DNA of 64,000 nucleotides. Origin: Dechloromonas aromatica (nom. nud.) (lineage in GTDB: Bacteria; Pseudomonadota; Gammaproteobacteria; Burkholderiales; Rhodocyclaceae). The stretch lies in the NCBI GenBank assembly GCA_017848965.1, contig JAFIHA010000052.1, forward strand, positions 62,001-126,000, in the 5' to 3' direction. Below are positions 34,598 through 43,227 of the stretch, in pieces; position 1 is the first letter of the stretch, and every line of letters starts with the position of its first letter. The notes below the pieces were generated by a model. The model searched no databases. It was not told where the DNA came from and saw nothing but the letters and a program-made list of their open reading frames with translations. The translations under genes and the position numbers were made by a program.

Positions 34598-36280
34598 ATG
34601 GTCAAGCGGGAAACCGACCTCTTTCGCGCGACGATGGATGCGGCGCAGGTCGGCATCTTCGTCATGGCGCGGGGGCGCTTCCTCTACGTCAATCCTTACA
34701 TGCGCAGCTTGTTCGGCTACGCCGAGGCGGATTTCATCGAGCGCCTCGGGCCCTATGATCTGGTCGTTGCCGAGCAGCACGAAAGGATCGCCGAACAACT
34801 GGCCAGGCGACCGGGCGGCGGCGCTGTCGAGACCACCGAGTTCACCGGCCGGCGCCAGGATGGTTCGCAGTTCACCATGTCGGTGCTCGGCATGCCTTCG
34901 CGCTTCAATGGCAGGGTGGTCGCCGTCGGCACCGTCATCGACATCAGCGACCGCAAGCAGGCCGAACAGCGCATCCGCGAGCTGGCCGATTTCGACGCCC
35001 TGACCGGCCTGCCCAACCGCCGCCTGCTGCACGACCGGATCGAGCAGATGCTTGCCGCCGCCGAGCGCGACAAGCACGGCGCGGCGCTGCTCTTTCTCGA
35101 CATCGACCATTTCAAGCGGGTCAACGACTCGCTCGGCCACAGCGTCGGTGACGACCTGCTGTGTGCGCTGGCGCAGCGCTACGTCAAGGTGGTGCGGCGG
35201 ATCGACACACTGGCCCGCCTCGGCGGTGACGAGTTCATCATCCTGCTGCCCGAGGTGAATGCAGCGGCGGCGGCCGACGTCGCCCGTCGGCTGCTGGAGA
35301 TCGCCGCCTCGCCGTTTTCGGTCGGCGGCCACGCGCTGACCGTCACCTCGTCGATCGGCATCGCCCTCTATCCGCAGGACGGCAAGGACATCGACACCCT
35401 GCTCAAGAATGCAGACACGGCGATGTACAAGGCCAAGGAACTGGGACGCAACACCTTCCAGTTCTATTCCTCGGAAATGAACATGGCGACGCTCGAGCGC
35501 CTGATGATGGAAAGCAACCTGCGCCAGGCCTTGACCGAGGAGCAGTTCGTTCTTCACTACCAGCCGCTGGTCAGTCTGCAGAACGGAGAGATCGTCGGCG
35601 TCGAGGCGCTGATCCGCTGGTTGCATCCGACCCTGGGCACGATCATGCCCGACCGCTTCATCGCTGTTGCCGAGGATAGCGGGATGATCAACCCGATCGG
35701 CGACTGGGTCCTGTTCGAAGCCTGTCGTCAGGCCCAGGCCTGGATAGACGAAGGTCTGCAACTGCGGACGATGGCGGTCAATGTGGCGCCGGTGCAGTTC
35801 CGCCAGGCTGGTTTCGTCGAGATGGTCGCCGGTGCGCTGAGCGCCACCGGGTTGGTCGCCGATTGTCTGGAACTCGAACTGACCGAGCGCACCGTGATGC
35901 ACGATGCCGAATTCACCCTTGGCACCCTGTCGGCGTTGAAGCGCATGGGCGTCAGTCTGTCGCTCGACGATTTCGGTACCGGCTATTCCTCGCTTGCCTA
36001 CCTGAAGCGTTTCCCGGTCGGCAAGCTGAAGATCGACCGTTCCTTCGTCATGGACCTGGAAAGCGACGCCGACGACCAGGCGATCGCTTCGACCATCGTC
36101 AGCATGGGACGCAGCCTGCGCTTGACGGTACTGGCCGAAGGCGTGGAAACTGCCGAGCAACTGGCCTTGCTGCGCAAGATGGGTTGCGGCATGGTGCAGG
36201 GCTTTCACTACAGCCGACCGCTGGCCGCCGCCGAGATGACCGAATTGCTGCGCCGCCAGCCTTTTCTCCACAGGGACTGA
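34598..36280 (+). CDS. PAS-GGDEF-EAL cyclic-di-GMP signalling protein
   Basis: A 560-residue cytosolic protein. The PAS domain (about 5-120) begins LFRATMDAAQVGIFVMARGR. The GGDEF domain (about 130-290) has an intact GGDEF near 208-212, so cyclase activity is possible. The EAL domain (about 305-555) has EALIRW at 336 and DDFGTGYSS, so phosphodiesterase activity is also possible. There are no transmembrane segments. The PAS domain may bind haem, FAD or nothing; no ligand residue is decisive. It begins 6 bases after the ATPase reading frame ends and precedes the copper chaperone by 3 bases, so it is embedded in the copper operon. Confidence 0.92.
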   Translation: MVKRETDLFRATMDAAQVGIFVMARGRFLYVNPYMRSLFGYAEADFIERLGPYDLVVAEQHERIAEQLARRPGGGAVETTEFTGRRQDGSQFTMSVLGMPSRFNGRVVAVGTVIDISDRKQAEQRIRELADFDALTGLPNRRLLHDRIEQMLAAAERDKHGAALLFLDIDHFKRVNDSLGHSVGDDLLCALAQRYVKVVRRIDTLARLGGDEFIILLPEVNAAAAADVARRLLEIAASPFSVGGHALTVTSSIGIALYPQDGKDIDTLLKNADTAMYKAKELGRNTFQFYSSEMNMATLERLMMESNLRQALTEEQFVLHYQPLVSLQNGEIVGVEALIRWLHPTLGTIMPDRFIAVAEDSGMINPIGDWVLFEACRQAQAWIDEGLQLRTMAVNVAPVQFRQAGFVEMVAGALSATGLVADCLELELTERTVMHDAEFTLGTLSALKRMGVSLSLDDFGTGYSSLAYLKRFPVGKLKIDRSFVMDLESDADDQAIASTIVSMGRSLRLTVLAEGVETAEQLALLRKMGCGMVQGFHYSRPLAAAEMTELLRRQPFLHRD

Positions 36281-36283
36281 AAC

Positions 36284-36490
36284 ATGGAAAACACCGAAAT
36301 CCGGATCGGCGGCATGAGCTGCCAGGGCTGCGTCAAGAACATCACCGGCGTCCTCGGCGGCCTGCCCGGCGTCGCCTCGGCCGAGGTCTCGCTGGAAGCG
36401 GCGCAGGCGCGCGTCGTCTACGATCCGCAGCAAATCAGCCGGGCCGAACTGCTTGGCGCGATCGAAGACGCTGGTTTCGACGCCGAATAA
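36284..36490 (+). CDS. CopZ-like heavy-metal-associated (HMA) protein
   Basis: A 68-residue single HMA domain with the metal-binding motif GGMSCQGCVKNI (Cys14, Cys17), typical of copper chaperones that feed copper to or from P1B ATPases. The fold is the usual beta-alpha-beta-beta-alpha-beta (RIGGMSC, then VASAEVSLEAAQARVVYDP). It lies 3 bases after the GGDEF-EAL gene and in the same operon as the interrupted copper ATPase, its expected partner. Confidence 0.9.
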   Translation: MENTEIRIGGMSCQGCVKNITGVLGGLPGVASAEVSLEAAQARVVYDPQQISRAELLGAIEDAGFDAE

Positions 36491-36498
36491 TTCCGCCG

Positions 36499-36837
36499 AT
36501 GACGGCGCCATCGGAGACCGACTGTCTGTTGCTTGCCCGGGCCTTGCCCGTGGCCGACCTGCCGGTGATTGACGGCCTTGTCGAGCCGGCACGGCTGCCG
36601 GCGCTGTTGCGCTGTTTCACCGGGGTCTATGAGGCCGAGTACGCCCCGCCGTCCGAACTGCTGGCGCGCCATGGCGAGCCCCCCGCGATCAGGGCGGCGA
36701 TCATGGCGCACGCTGCCGGCACCGGCAGCGAGCCGTTGCTCCTCGTGCGCTTCTCGCACGCCCGCCTTGCCGATCTGCTGGCCATCCTCCTGCAGCAGGG
36801 GTTTGCCGGGTTTTCCCCGGTTTGTCGCCTGTCCTGA
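36499..36837 (+). CDS. Hypothetical protein after the copper chaperone
   Basis: A 112-residue product of unknown function. It is largely helical with an acidic N-terminus, has no signal peptide, and has a short hydrophobic helix near residues 85-100. It starts 8 bases after the copper chaperone stop, with no clear ribosome site, and ends before the promoter region of the siderophore receptor. Codon use is consistent with the neighbours, but coding is less certain than for the genes around it. Confidence 0.5.
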   Translation: MTAPSETDCLLLARALPVADLPVIDGLVEPARLPALLRCFTGVYEAEYAPPSELLARHGEPPAIRAAIMAHAAGTGSEPLLLVRFSHARLADLLAILLQQGFAGFSPVCRLS

Positions 36838-36881
36838 TTCCTGGAATTCCTGTGCATGCTGTTTTACGACTCTGTTACCAC

Positions 36882-36914
36882 TTGTAACTGAACTGCAAAT
36901 GCGATAGATTTGCA
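36882..36914 (+). promoter_or_regulatory. Fur-type promoter of the siderophore receptor operon
   Basis: TTGTAA (36882-36887) and TAGATT (36905-36910) are separated by 17 bases and make a plausible sigma-70 promoter. TGCAAAT (36894-36900) and ATTTGCA (36908-36914) form a perfect 7-bp inverted repeat with a 7-base spacer that covers the -10. The 19-base core GCAAATGCGATAGATTTGC resembles betaproteobacterial Fur sites with GCAAAT arms. A second dyad, GTTAC-CACTT-GTAAC (36874-36888), overlaps the -35. Iron-dependent repression of the receptor is the natural reading. Confidence 0.7.
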
Positions 36915-37049
36915 TCCGCGATTAAGCAAGCCAGCCTGAAGCCAGCCAGCTTTTCCCCAACCTTTTGCCGTTGGGACGTCCTGGCCGCTTCCTCCTGCAG
37001 GCAGCTCTCGTCCGGACTTCCCGCTGCGGCATCGATCCAGGATACGAGA

Positions 37050-39383
37050 GTGAAAAGAAAAGCTCAGAAAATCAAGCTGCCGGCCAGTTTCCGGACCTTG
37101 CCCCAGACCCGTTCGGTGAAGAAGACCAGCATTGCGCTGGGAATTTCGACGACGATGCTGGCGCCGGTCGTGGCGTTTGCCGCCGAACCGGCGAGCGAAG
37201 CCGAAATGGCGCCGGTGACCGTCGTCGAACGCGTCATCGACCACAACCCCTATGCCGAACCGGATGCTCCGTACAAGGCACGCGTCTCCGGCGATGAGCG
37301 GCGCAAGCGGCCGTTGGCCGAGACACCGGCCAACATCAGCGTGCTGACCAAGACGCAGATCGAGGATTCGGGCTACACCGACCTGCGCGAAATCCTCGAC
37401 GCGCAACCTGGCATCACGCTCGGTACCGGCGAGAACGGCAACGCCTTCGGCGACCGCTACATCATCCGCGGCCAGGAAGCGCGCAGCGATGTCTTCGTCG
37501 ATGGTCTGCGCGACCCTGGCATGACCATCCGCGAGAGCTTCGCCGTCGAACAGGTGGAAATCTCCAAGGGGCCGAGTTCCAGCTTCGCCGGTCGCGGCAC
37601 CGCTGGCGGCGCGATCAACTCGATCACCAAGCAGGCGACTACCGACTACGACTTCACCAAGCTGTCGGTCGGCCTGGGCACCGACGACCATCGTCGCGTC
37701 ACCGTCGATACCAACTACGCGCTGACCGACAACGTCGCCGTCCGCGCCAACCTGCTTTACGGTTACGAGGAAGTTCCCGACCGCAGTCCGGCCGATCGTG
37801 AGCGCAAGGGCGTCGCGCTGTCCACGCTGATCAAGCCGAACGAGCGTTTCGACATCCTGCTCGACTACTACGGCTTCCGCGGCGAGGACCGCCCCGACCT
37901 CGGCGCCTACCTCTACGGCGCCTTGCCCAACCGCAAGCCGTTCAAGGACGCGCCGGTCTATGCGCAGGACGAGGACTTCCTGAAATCCGAGGTCGACACC
38001 TTCACTGCCCGGCTGAAGTACCGCTTCAACGACAATGTCCGCCTGACCAACGCGACGCGCTGGGGCAAGTCGGAAAACGGCTATGTCGCCACCGGCGCCA
38101 GCTATGCCAGCGACAGCAGCCTCAACCTGTCCACCCATCAGGGCTGGCAGGAAGTCGATTACTTCGCCAACCAGACCAACCTCTTCGTCGATACCGTGAT
38201 CGGTGGCATGAAGCACGAGTGGAACCTCGGCCTCGAATATACCGACCATTCGGTGCTCAACGGCGTCTATCTGATGGATGGGGCGACCCGGGTCAACAAC
38301 GTTCCGTTCAGCGCCGTCGACGGCGGCGTGTCCCGTGCCAACATCCGCAAGGGCGACTGGGACATCGACTGGAACGTCAAGACGGTTTCCGCGTCGCTGA
38401 TGGATACGGTCGATCTGACCGAGAAATGGACGGCCTTCGCCGGCGTCCGTTACGACCATTTCAAGTACGACATGAAGGCGTTCTGGAACCACGACAGCAG
38501 CAATGCGACGCCCAACGTGCTGGGTCACTTCAAGTATTCCGATTCGCTGTGGAATGGCCATCTCGGGCTGACCTACAAGTTCCGTCCTGACGCCAACGTC
38601 TACCTGACCTATTCGACGGCCAGCGACGTCAACGGCGGCGAGTCCGATGTCGGTACCGGCAGCGGCTACGGTGGCGTCGTCGTTCTACCCAACGGGACGA
38701 GCAACGGTTATATCGGCGCCTCGCCGGAAAAGACCGAGAACATCGAACTGGGCACCAAGTGGAACCTGCTCGGTGGCAAACTGCTGGCCACCGCCTCGCT
38801 GTTCCAGATCAGCAAGTCCGACGTCATGGAGGGCGCCGACTACGCGACGGTCGGCACCTTCAACACCGGCGAGAACCGCGTGCGTGGCATCGAGTTCGGT
38901 CTGGCCGGCAACCTGACCGACAAGCTGAGCGCCTTTGCCGGCGTCACCTTCATGGACTCGGAAGTGACCAAGTCGGCAAATCCGGAGAACAAGGGCAAGA
39001 CCTTGAGCAACTTCGCCGACAAGACGGCGTCGGCGCAGTTGCGTTACCAGGCGACGCCGAAATTCGCCTTCGGGACGGCGGTCAAGTACGAGAGCAAGAA
39101 GTACGCGGGGCAGCCCGACACCGCGGCCGGCTACGTCACGGCGGCGCAGGTCGCCGCCGGCAGCCAGCCGGCGTCGAACCTCGGCGCCTACACCCAGCCG
39201 ATCCCGGCCTACACGGTGTGGGACCTGTTCGCAGAATACCGGGTAACCAAGGCGGCCAAGTTGCGCCTGAACGTCGGCAACGTCTTCGACAAGGATTACT
39301 ACCTTGCCGGCTACCGTTCGGGCTCCTTCCTCTACAAGGGCGATGCCCGCAACGCCAGGCTGACGCTCAATTACGAGTTCTAA
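37050..39383 (+). CDS. TonB-dependent catecholate-siderophore receptor (Fiu-like)
   Basis: A 777-residue receptor with an extended N-terminal signal region (about 1-45, ending AFAAEP), then plug (about 75-230: ETPANISVLTKTQIEDSGY, RYIIRGQEARSDVFVDGLRD, VEISKGPSSSFAGRGTAGGA) and barrel, ending NARLTLNYEF with a terminal Phe. The sequence style and the RxxxDVFVDGxRD plug resemble Fiu, which imports iron bound to simple catechols. The start is a GTG at 37050. It is preceded by the Fur-type promoter and followed by a PiuC-type gene, the usual partner of Fiu/PiuA receptors. Confidence 0.9.
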   Translation: MKRKAQKIKLPASFRTLPQTRSVKKTSIALGISTTMLAPVVAFAAEPASEAEMAPVTVVERVIDHNPYAEPDAPYKARVSGDERRKRPLAETPANISVLTKTQIEDSGYTDLREILDAQPGITLGTGENGNAFGDRYIIRGQEARSDVFVDGLRDPGMTIRESFAVEQVEISKGPSSSFAGRGTAGGAINSITKQATTDYDFTKLSVGLGTDDHRRVTVDTNYALTDNVAVRANLLYGYEEVPDRSPADRERKGVALSTLIKPNERFDILLDYYGFRGEDRPDLGAYLYGALPNRKPFKDAPVYAQDEDFLKSEVDTFTARLKYRFNDNVRLTNATRWGKSENGYVATGASYASDSSLNLSTHQGWQEVDYFANQTNLFVDTVIGGMKHEWNLGLEYTDHSVLNGVYLMDGATRVNNVPFSAVDGGVSRANIRKGDWDIDWNVKTVSASLMDTVDLTEKWTAFAGVRYDHFKYDMKAFWNHDSSNATPNVLGHFKYSDSLWNGHLGLTYKFRPDANVYLTYSTASDVNGGESDVGTGSGYGGVVVLPNGTSNGYIGASPEKTENIELGTKWNLLGGKLLATASLFQISKSDVMEGADYATVGTFNTGENRVRGIEFGLAGNLTDKLSAFAGVTFMDSEVTKSANPENKGKTLSNFADKTASAQLRYQATPKFAFGTAVKYESKKYAGQPDTAAGYVTAAQVAAGSQPASNLGAYTQPIPAYTVWDLFAEYRVTKAAKLRLNVGNVFDKDYYLAGYRSGSFLYKGDARNARLTLNYEF

Positions 39384-39398
39384 ACCTGGGCAAAAGGA

Positions 39399-39427
39399 AA
39401 CGGGCGAATCCTCCGGGTTCGCCCGTT
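39399..39427 (+). other. Hairpin between the Fiu-like receptor and the hydroxyacid oxidase
   Basis: AACGGGCGAA (39399-39408) and TTCGCCCGTT (39418-39427) form a perfect 10-bp stem with a 9-base loop, ending 8 bases before the next ATG. There is no T-run, so it is not a standard terminator. It could reduce downstream expression by hiding the ribosome site or protect the receptor mRNA. Confidence 0.5.
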
Positions 39428-39435
39428 GGCATGCA

Positions 39436-40560
39436 ATGCAAGAAAACCGACCGCCACTGACCGCCATTCCCGCCGAGATTCGTTGCGCGCAGGATTACGA
39501 AGCGATCGCCGCCGGGCATTTCCTGGCCGCCGACCGCCTCGCCTACATCGCCGGCGGCTGCGGGCAGGAGACGACGCTGGCGGCGAATCGCGCCGCCTTC
39601 GACGGCACCCGGATCTGGCCGCGCCTGCTGCGCGATGTCGGCCAGGGGCATACGGCGCTGGAGCTGTTCGGCCGCCGCCTGGCGCATCCGATCCTGCTGG
39701 CACCGCTCGCCTACCAGACGCTGGCTCATCCGCGGGGTGAGATCGACGTCGCGCGTGGCGCCGCGGCGACCGACAGCGGCTTCGTGCTGAGCACGCTGGC
39801 CGGGCGGACGCTCGAGGAGGTGGCGGCACAGGCCGGCGCGGAACGTTGGTTCCAGTTGTATTTCCAGGCCGAGCGTAGGCATACGCTCGACCTCGTCCGG
39901 CGCGCCGAGGCCGCCGCCTACCGGGTGCTGGTGGTGACGCTGGACACGGCGATCAAGCTGCCCAGCCTGCGCGCCCAGCGCGCCGGTTTTGTGCTGCCGG
40001 CGGCGGTGGTCGCCGCCAATCTGACGAATTATCCGGAGGTGGCGCCGCCCGTCATCGAGCGCGGACAGAGCCGTGTCTTCCAGGGCGTGATGGCGCAGGC
40101 GCCGACGCTCGCCGACCTCGACTGGCTGCTCGGTGAGACGCGCCTGCCGGTGCTGGTCAAGGGCGTCCTCCATCCGCAGGATGCGGCGCTGCTCAAGGAA
40201 CGCGGCGTTGCCGGCGTGATCGTCTCCAACCATGGCGGTCGCTCGCTCGACGGTGCGCCGGCCAGCCTCGCCGCGCTGCCGGCAATCCGCGCCGCCGTCG
40301 GCGACGCTTATCCGCTGCTGCTCGACAGCGGCATCCGCAGCGGCGGCGACGTCTTCAAGGCGCTGGCGTCGGGCGCCGACGCGGTGCTGGTCGGCCGCTT
40401 GCAGACCTACGCGCTGGCGGTCGCCGGGGCGCTCGGGGTGGCTCACATGCTGCGGCTGCTGCGCGAGGAACTCGAAGTTTGCATGGCGCAGGTGGGCTGC
40501 GCGACGCTGGCCGAGATCAGTCCGGCGATGATTTTCAAGGAAAAGGAAACGAGATGTTGA
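39436..40560 (+). CDS. FMN-dependent alpha-hydroxyacid oxidase/dehydrogenase
   Basis: A 374-residue soluble TIM-barrel flavoenzyme of the lactate/glycolate oxidase family. It has [30 protein letters not shown] (the FMN-contact YxQ), [11 protein letters not shown], and the catalytic His and substrate Arg in [35 protein letters not shown] binds the FMN phosphate. Members oxidise L-lactate, glycolate or mandelate; the substrate is not clear. It is unusual between a siderophore receptor and a PiuC gene; its end overlaps the PiuC start by 7 bases, so it is in the same transcript. Confidence 0.88.
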   Translation: MQENRPPLTAIPAEIRCAQDYEAIAAGHFLAADRLAYIAGGCGQETTLAANRAAFDGTRIWPRLLRDVGQGHTALELFGRRLAHPILLAPLAYQTLAHPRGEIDVARGAAATDSGFVLSTLAGRTLEEVAAQAGAERWFQLYFQAERRHTLDLVRRAEAAAYRVLVVTLDTAIKLPSLRAQRAGFVLPAAVVAANLTNYPEVAPPVIERGQSRVFQGVMAQAPTLADLDWLLGETRLPVLVKGVLHPQDAALLKERGVAGVIVSNHGGRSLDGAPASLAALPAIRAAVGDAYPLLLDSGIRSGGDVFKALASGADAVLVGRLQTYALAVAGALGVAHMLRLLREELEVCMAQVGCATLAEISPAMIFKEKETRC

Positions 40561-41237
40561 TTCCGATCGAGGGCGTCCTGAGCCAGGACGAAGTCAGGCA
40601 ATTCCGCGAGTCGCTCGCTGCCGCGCCGTGGGAAGACGGCCTGAAGACGGCCGGCACCCTGGCCCGCGCCGTCAAGCGCAACCAGCAACTGGCGGATGGC
40701 TCGCCGCTGGCGGTCGAGCTGGGCAACCGCATCCTCAGGCGACTCGGCAACAATCCGCTGTTCATCTCGGCGGCCTTGCCGGCGCGCATCTACCCGCCCA
40801 AGTTCAACCGCTACGCCGACGGCGGCACCTATGGCGCGCATGTCGATAGCGCGGTGATGCAGGTGCCGGGCACGTCGATTTCGGTGCGCAGCGACCTCTC
40901 GGCCACCCTGTTCCTCGCCGAGCCCGACGAGTACGACGGCGGCGAACTGGAAATCGAGGGGCCGTTCGGCATCCAGGCGGCGAAGATGGCGGCCGGCGAC
41001 CTCGTCCTCTATCCGTCGAGCAGCCTGCACCGCGTGACGCCGGTGACGCGCGGCGCCCGCATCGCCTCCTTCATGTGGATCCAGAGCATGGTGCAGAACG
41101 ACGGTTCGCGCACGCTGCTCTTCGATCTCGACCAGGCGATCCAGGGCATGACTGGCGTCGTCGCGCCCGATGACGATCGCCTGCTCAAGCTGACCGCCGT
41201 CTATCACAACCTGCTGCGGCAGTGGGCCAAGCCCTGA
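40554..41237 (+). CDS. piuC: PiuC-type Fe(II)/2-oxoglutarate dioxygenase (PKHX/PKHD family)
   Basis: A 227-residue dioxygenase. Metal ligands are in [11 protein letters not shown] (His-x-Asp near residues 97-99) and [10 protein letters not shown] (His near 161), with the 2-oxoglutarate Arg in [10 protein letters not shown]. The N-terminal [14 protein letters not shown] and the C-terminal helices are those of PiuC/YbiX proteins, which are co-expressed with Fiu/PiuA receptors under iron limitation. The substrate is unknown. The ATG at 40554 overlaps the oxidase stop. AAGGAAA lies upstream. Confidence 0.92.
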   Translation: MLIPIEGVLSQDEVRQFRESLAAAPWEDGLKTAGTLARAVKRNQQLADGSPLAVELGNRILRRLGNNPLFISAALPARIYPPKFNRYADGGTYGAHVDSAVMQVPGTSISVRSDLSATLFLAEPDEYDGGELEIEGPFGIQAAKMAAGDLVLYPSSSLHRVTPVTRGARIASFMWIQSMVQNDGSRTLLFDLDQAIQGMTGVVAPDDDRLLKLTAVYHNLLRQWAKP

Positions 41238-41253
41238 CGCCACGGAGAATCCC

Positions 41254-42267
41254 ATGCTCAAACGACTGCTGCCCATCCTCGCCGTCCTGCTCAGCACCGG
41301 CCTCGCCCAGGCCGAGGAGAAAGTCCTCAACCTCTATTCGGCGCGCCATTACCAGGCCGACGAAGCGCTCTACGACAACTTCACCAAACAGACCGGCATC
41401 CGCATCAACCGCATCGAAGGCAAGGCGCACGAGTTGATCGAGCGTATCCGCAACGAGGGCGCCAACAGCCCGGCCGACGTCTTCATCACCGTCGATGCAG
41501 CCAGTCTGGCGGTAGCCGACGCCTGGGGCATCTTTGCGCCGGTCAAGTCGGCCGTGCTGGAAAGCCGGATTCCCGCCCACCTGCGCTCGGAAACCTGGTT
41601 TTCCTTCTCGACGCGGGCGCGCTTGATCATCTACAACAAGCGCAAGTTCAAGGCGGAAGACGTGCCGAGCTACGAAGCGCTGGCCGATCCCAAGCTGCAG
41701 GGGCAGTATTGCAGTACGCCGGGCGGCCACGTCTACAACCTGACCCTGGTCGCTTCGCAGATCGCCCATCGCGGCGAAGCGGCGACTGAAGCCTGGGCGC
41801 GCGGCCTGGTCGCCAACCTGGCGCGCAACCCGCGCGGCGGCGATACCGACCAGATCAAGTCGGTGGCCAGCGGCGAGTGCGGCGTTGCCGTCTCCAACAG
41901 CTATTATTTGGTGCGGATGATGGCCTCCGACCGGGTCGAGGAGCGCAACCTGATGAAACGCGTCGGCATCGTCTGGCCGAACCAGGAAAGCTACGGCACC
42001 CACATCAACGTTTCCGGCGGCGGCATGGTGAAGACCACGAAACACCGCGAGGCGGCGCTGCGTTTCCTCGAATACCTGGCGAGCGACGAGGCACAGCGCT
42101 ATTTCGCCAACGGCAACAACGAATGGCCGGCGGTGCCGACGGTCAAGGTGGCCAACGAGGAACTCGCCGAGCTGGGCAGCTTCAAGGTGGACACGACGCC
42201 GCTGCAGAACATCGCCAGGCAACTGCCGGCCGCCCAGAAACTGCTCGACCGCGTTGGCTACCGCTGA
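41254..42267 (+). CDS. Periplasmic ferric-iron-binding protein (FutA/FbpA-like)
   Basis: A 337-residue binding protein with a signal peptide ending AQA near residue 20. VLNLYSARHYQADE supplies a His/Tyr iron-ligand region, and SNSYYLVR near residue 215 supplies the paired tyrosines typical of ferric-binding proteins. NQESYGTHINVSGGGM is also characteristic. It delivers ferric iron to an ABC permease; none is encoded next to it. It lies 16 bases after piuC and ends the iron-limitation operon, followed by a strong terminator. Confidence 0.9.
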   Translation: MLKRLLPILAVLLSTGLAQAEEKVLNLYSARHYQADEALYDNFTKQTGIRINRIEGKAHELIERIRNEGANSPADVFITVDAASLAVADAWGIFAPVKSAVLESRIPAHLRSETWFSFSTRARLIIYNKRKFKAEDVPSYEALADPKLQGQYCSTPGGHVYNLTLVASQIAHRGEAATEAWARGLVANLARNPRGGDTDQIKSVASGECGVAVSNSYYLVRMMASDRVEERNLMKRVGIVWPNQESYGTHINVSGGGMVKTTKHREAALRFLEYLASDEAQRYFANGNNEWPAVPTVKVANEELAELGSFKVDTTPLQNIARQLPAAQKLLDRVGYR

Positions 42268-42291
42268 GCAAGGGCACTTCGGGCAACAAAA

Positions 42292-42320
42292 ACGGGAACC
42301 CGCGGGTTCCCGTTTTTTTT
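42292..42320 (+). terminator. Rho-independent terminator of the siderophore operon
   Basis: ACGGGAACC (42292-42300), a CGCG loop and GGTTCCCGT (42305-42313) are followed by a run of eight T. The hairpin also lies just beyond the bfd stop on the other strand; there the A-run upstream (42287-42291) gives a short T-run, so it may work in both directions. Confidence 0.92.
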
Positions 42321-42335
42321 GGGCCGGTGTCCGTT

Positions 42336-42539
42336 TCAGGCGGCCATCAGGGCCACCTTACCCGGCTTGCCGCCCTTGTCCTGGGCTTCCTTCAGGCATT
42401 CGTGGGCGCAGGAGGCGCAGCGACCGCAGTCGCGGGTGACGCCCAGCTCACGGCGCAGGTCTTTCAGGGTGCGCGCGCCGTCGGCGGCAGCCTGGCGAAT
42501 CTGGCGATCGGTGACGGCATGGCAGACACAGATGTACAT
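42336..42539 (-). CDS. bfd: Bacterioferritin-associated ferredoxin
   Basis: A 67-residue [2Fe-2S] ferredoxin with the Bfd cysteine pattern: Cys4 and Cys6 in MYICVCHAVTDRQI, and Cys38 and Cys41 in DCGRCASC. Bfd reduces the iron core of bacterioferritin so that iron can be mobilised. The ATG at 42539 is chosen because Bfd begins MYxCxCxxVT. It lies upstream of two bacterioferritin genes in genomic order but is transcribed separately from a likely iron-regulated promoter. Confidence 0.95.
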   Translation of the reverse strand: MYICVCHAVTDRQIRQAAADGARTLKDLRRELGVTRDCGRCASCAHECLKEAQDKGGKPGKVALMAA

Positions 42540-42560
42540 CGAAGGCACCTTGAAAGGTAA

Positions 42561-42602
42561 TGCGAACAATTCCTATTGTATGCAGTTGAGAACGAATGTC
42601 AA
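42561..42602 (-). promoter_or_regulatory. bfd promoter with Fur-like dyad
   Basis: Reading the minus strand, TTGACA (complement of 42597-42602) and TACAAT (complement of 42575-42580) are separated by 16 bases and form a strong sigma-70 promoter about 35-60 bases before bfd. The -35 lies in TATTGACATTCGTTC, which is shared almost exactly with the hemP promoter. TGCGAACAATTCCTA (42561-42575) resembles TACGAACAATTCGCA upstream of the bfr genes, and both look like 7-1-7 Fur-site variants. Iron control is inferred. Confidence 0.6.
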
Positions 42603-42686
42603 TACTCGTTTTTGCCTTGTGGCAAGCGCGACAAACTTCTCCTTGCGGGAAGGTCATATGCAAATACGGTGCCAGTGGCGGTCAAC

Positions 42687-42714
42687 AAAAAAAGCCGCGG
42701 ACCGGCCGCGGCTT
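42687..42714 (-). terminator. Rho-independent terminator of the bacterioferritin pair
   Basis: AAGCCGCGG (42692-42700), a five-base loop and CCGCGGCTT (42706-42714) form a perfect 9-bp stem. On the minus strand the stem runs into seven T (A-run 42687-42693). It lies 20 bases beyond the stop of the first bacterioferritin gene. Confidence 0.9.
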
Positions 42715-42734
42715 GCTGACGAGTGGGGCGTGAA

Positions 42735-43217
42735 TCAGCCTTCGCCCGGTTCCATGTGCGCCTGCAGGTAGTTCGGCAGGGTCACGTCAGTGATCAGCGA
42801 TTGCTGGGTTTCCAGCCAGTCGATCGCCTTTTCGCAGTGTTCGAGCAGGTCTTCGAGCAATTCGCGGCTGACGTAGTCCTGGGCTTCCTCGCACAGGGTG
42901 ATCGCCTCGATCAGCAGCGGGCGCTGGATGGTTTGCTCGTACTTGAGGTCGCCGGCCAGGCACTCGACGACATTCTCGCCGATCAGCAGCTTGCCGAGGT
43001 TCTGCAGGTTGGGCAGGCCTTCGAGGAAGAGGATGCGCTCGATCAGCTCGTCGGCTTCCTTCATGACGCGGATCGACTGCTTGTACTGGTAGTCGTTGAG
43101 CTTTTCCAGACCCCAGTTGCGGAACATCCGGGCGTGCAGGAAATACTGGTTGATCGAGGTCAGCTCGTTCTTGAGGACCTTGTTGAGGATTTCGATGACC
43201 TTCTTGTCGCCTTTCAT
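42735..43217 (-). CDS. bfr: Bacterioferritin, haem-binding subunit lacking the ferroxidase site
   Basis: A 160-residue four-helix bacterioferritin subunit beginning [13 protein letters not shown]. The haem ligand Met52 is kept (VMKEAD). Of the di-iron ligands, Glu18 and Glu94 remain, but Glu51 is Val, His54 is Glu, and the helix-D pair Glu127/His130 (E. coli numbering) is Cys128/Ala131. It should bind haem at the dimer interface but not oxidise iron alone. It lies 10 bases after its partner gene, which has the opposite pattern, so mixed 24-mers are expected. Confidence 0.93.
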   Translation of the reverse strand: MKGDKKVIEILNKVLKNELTSINQYFLHARMFRNWGLEKLNDYQYKQSIRVMKEADELIERILFLEGLPNLQNLGKLLIGENVVECLAGDLKYEQTIQRPLLIEAITLCEEAQDYVSRELLEDLLEHCEKAIDWLETQQSLITDVTLPNYLQAHMEPGEG

Positions 43218-43227
43218 GTCGCGCTCC

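Noticed and set aside
39399..39427. Terminator after the Fiu-like receptor
   Set aside because: The stem is perfect but there is no T-run, and the next gene starts 8 bases later. Recorded only as a hairpin.
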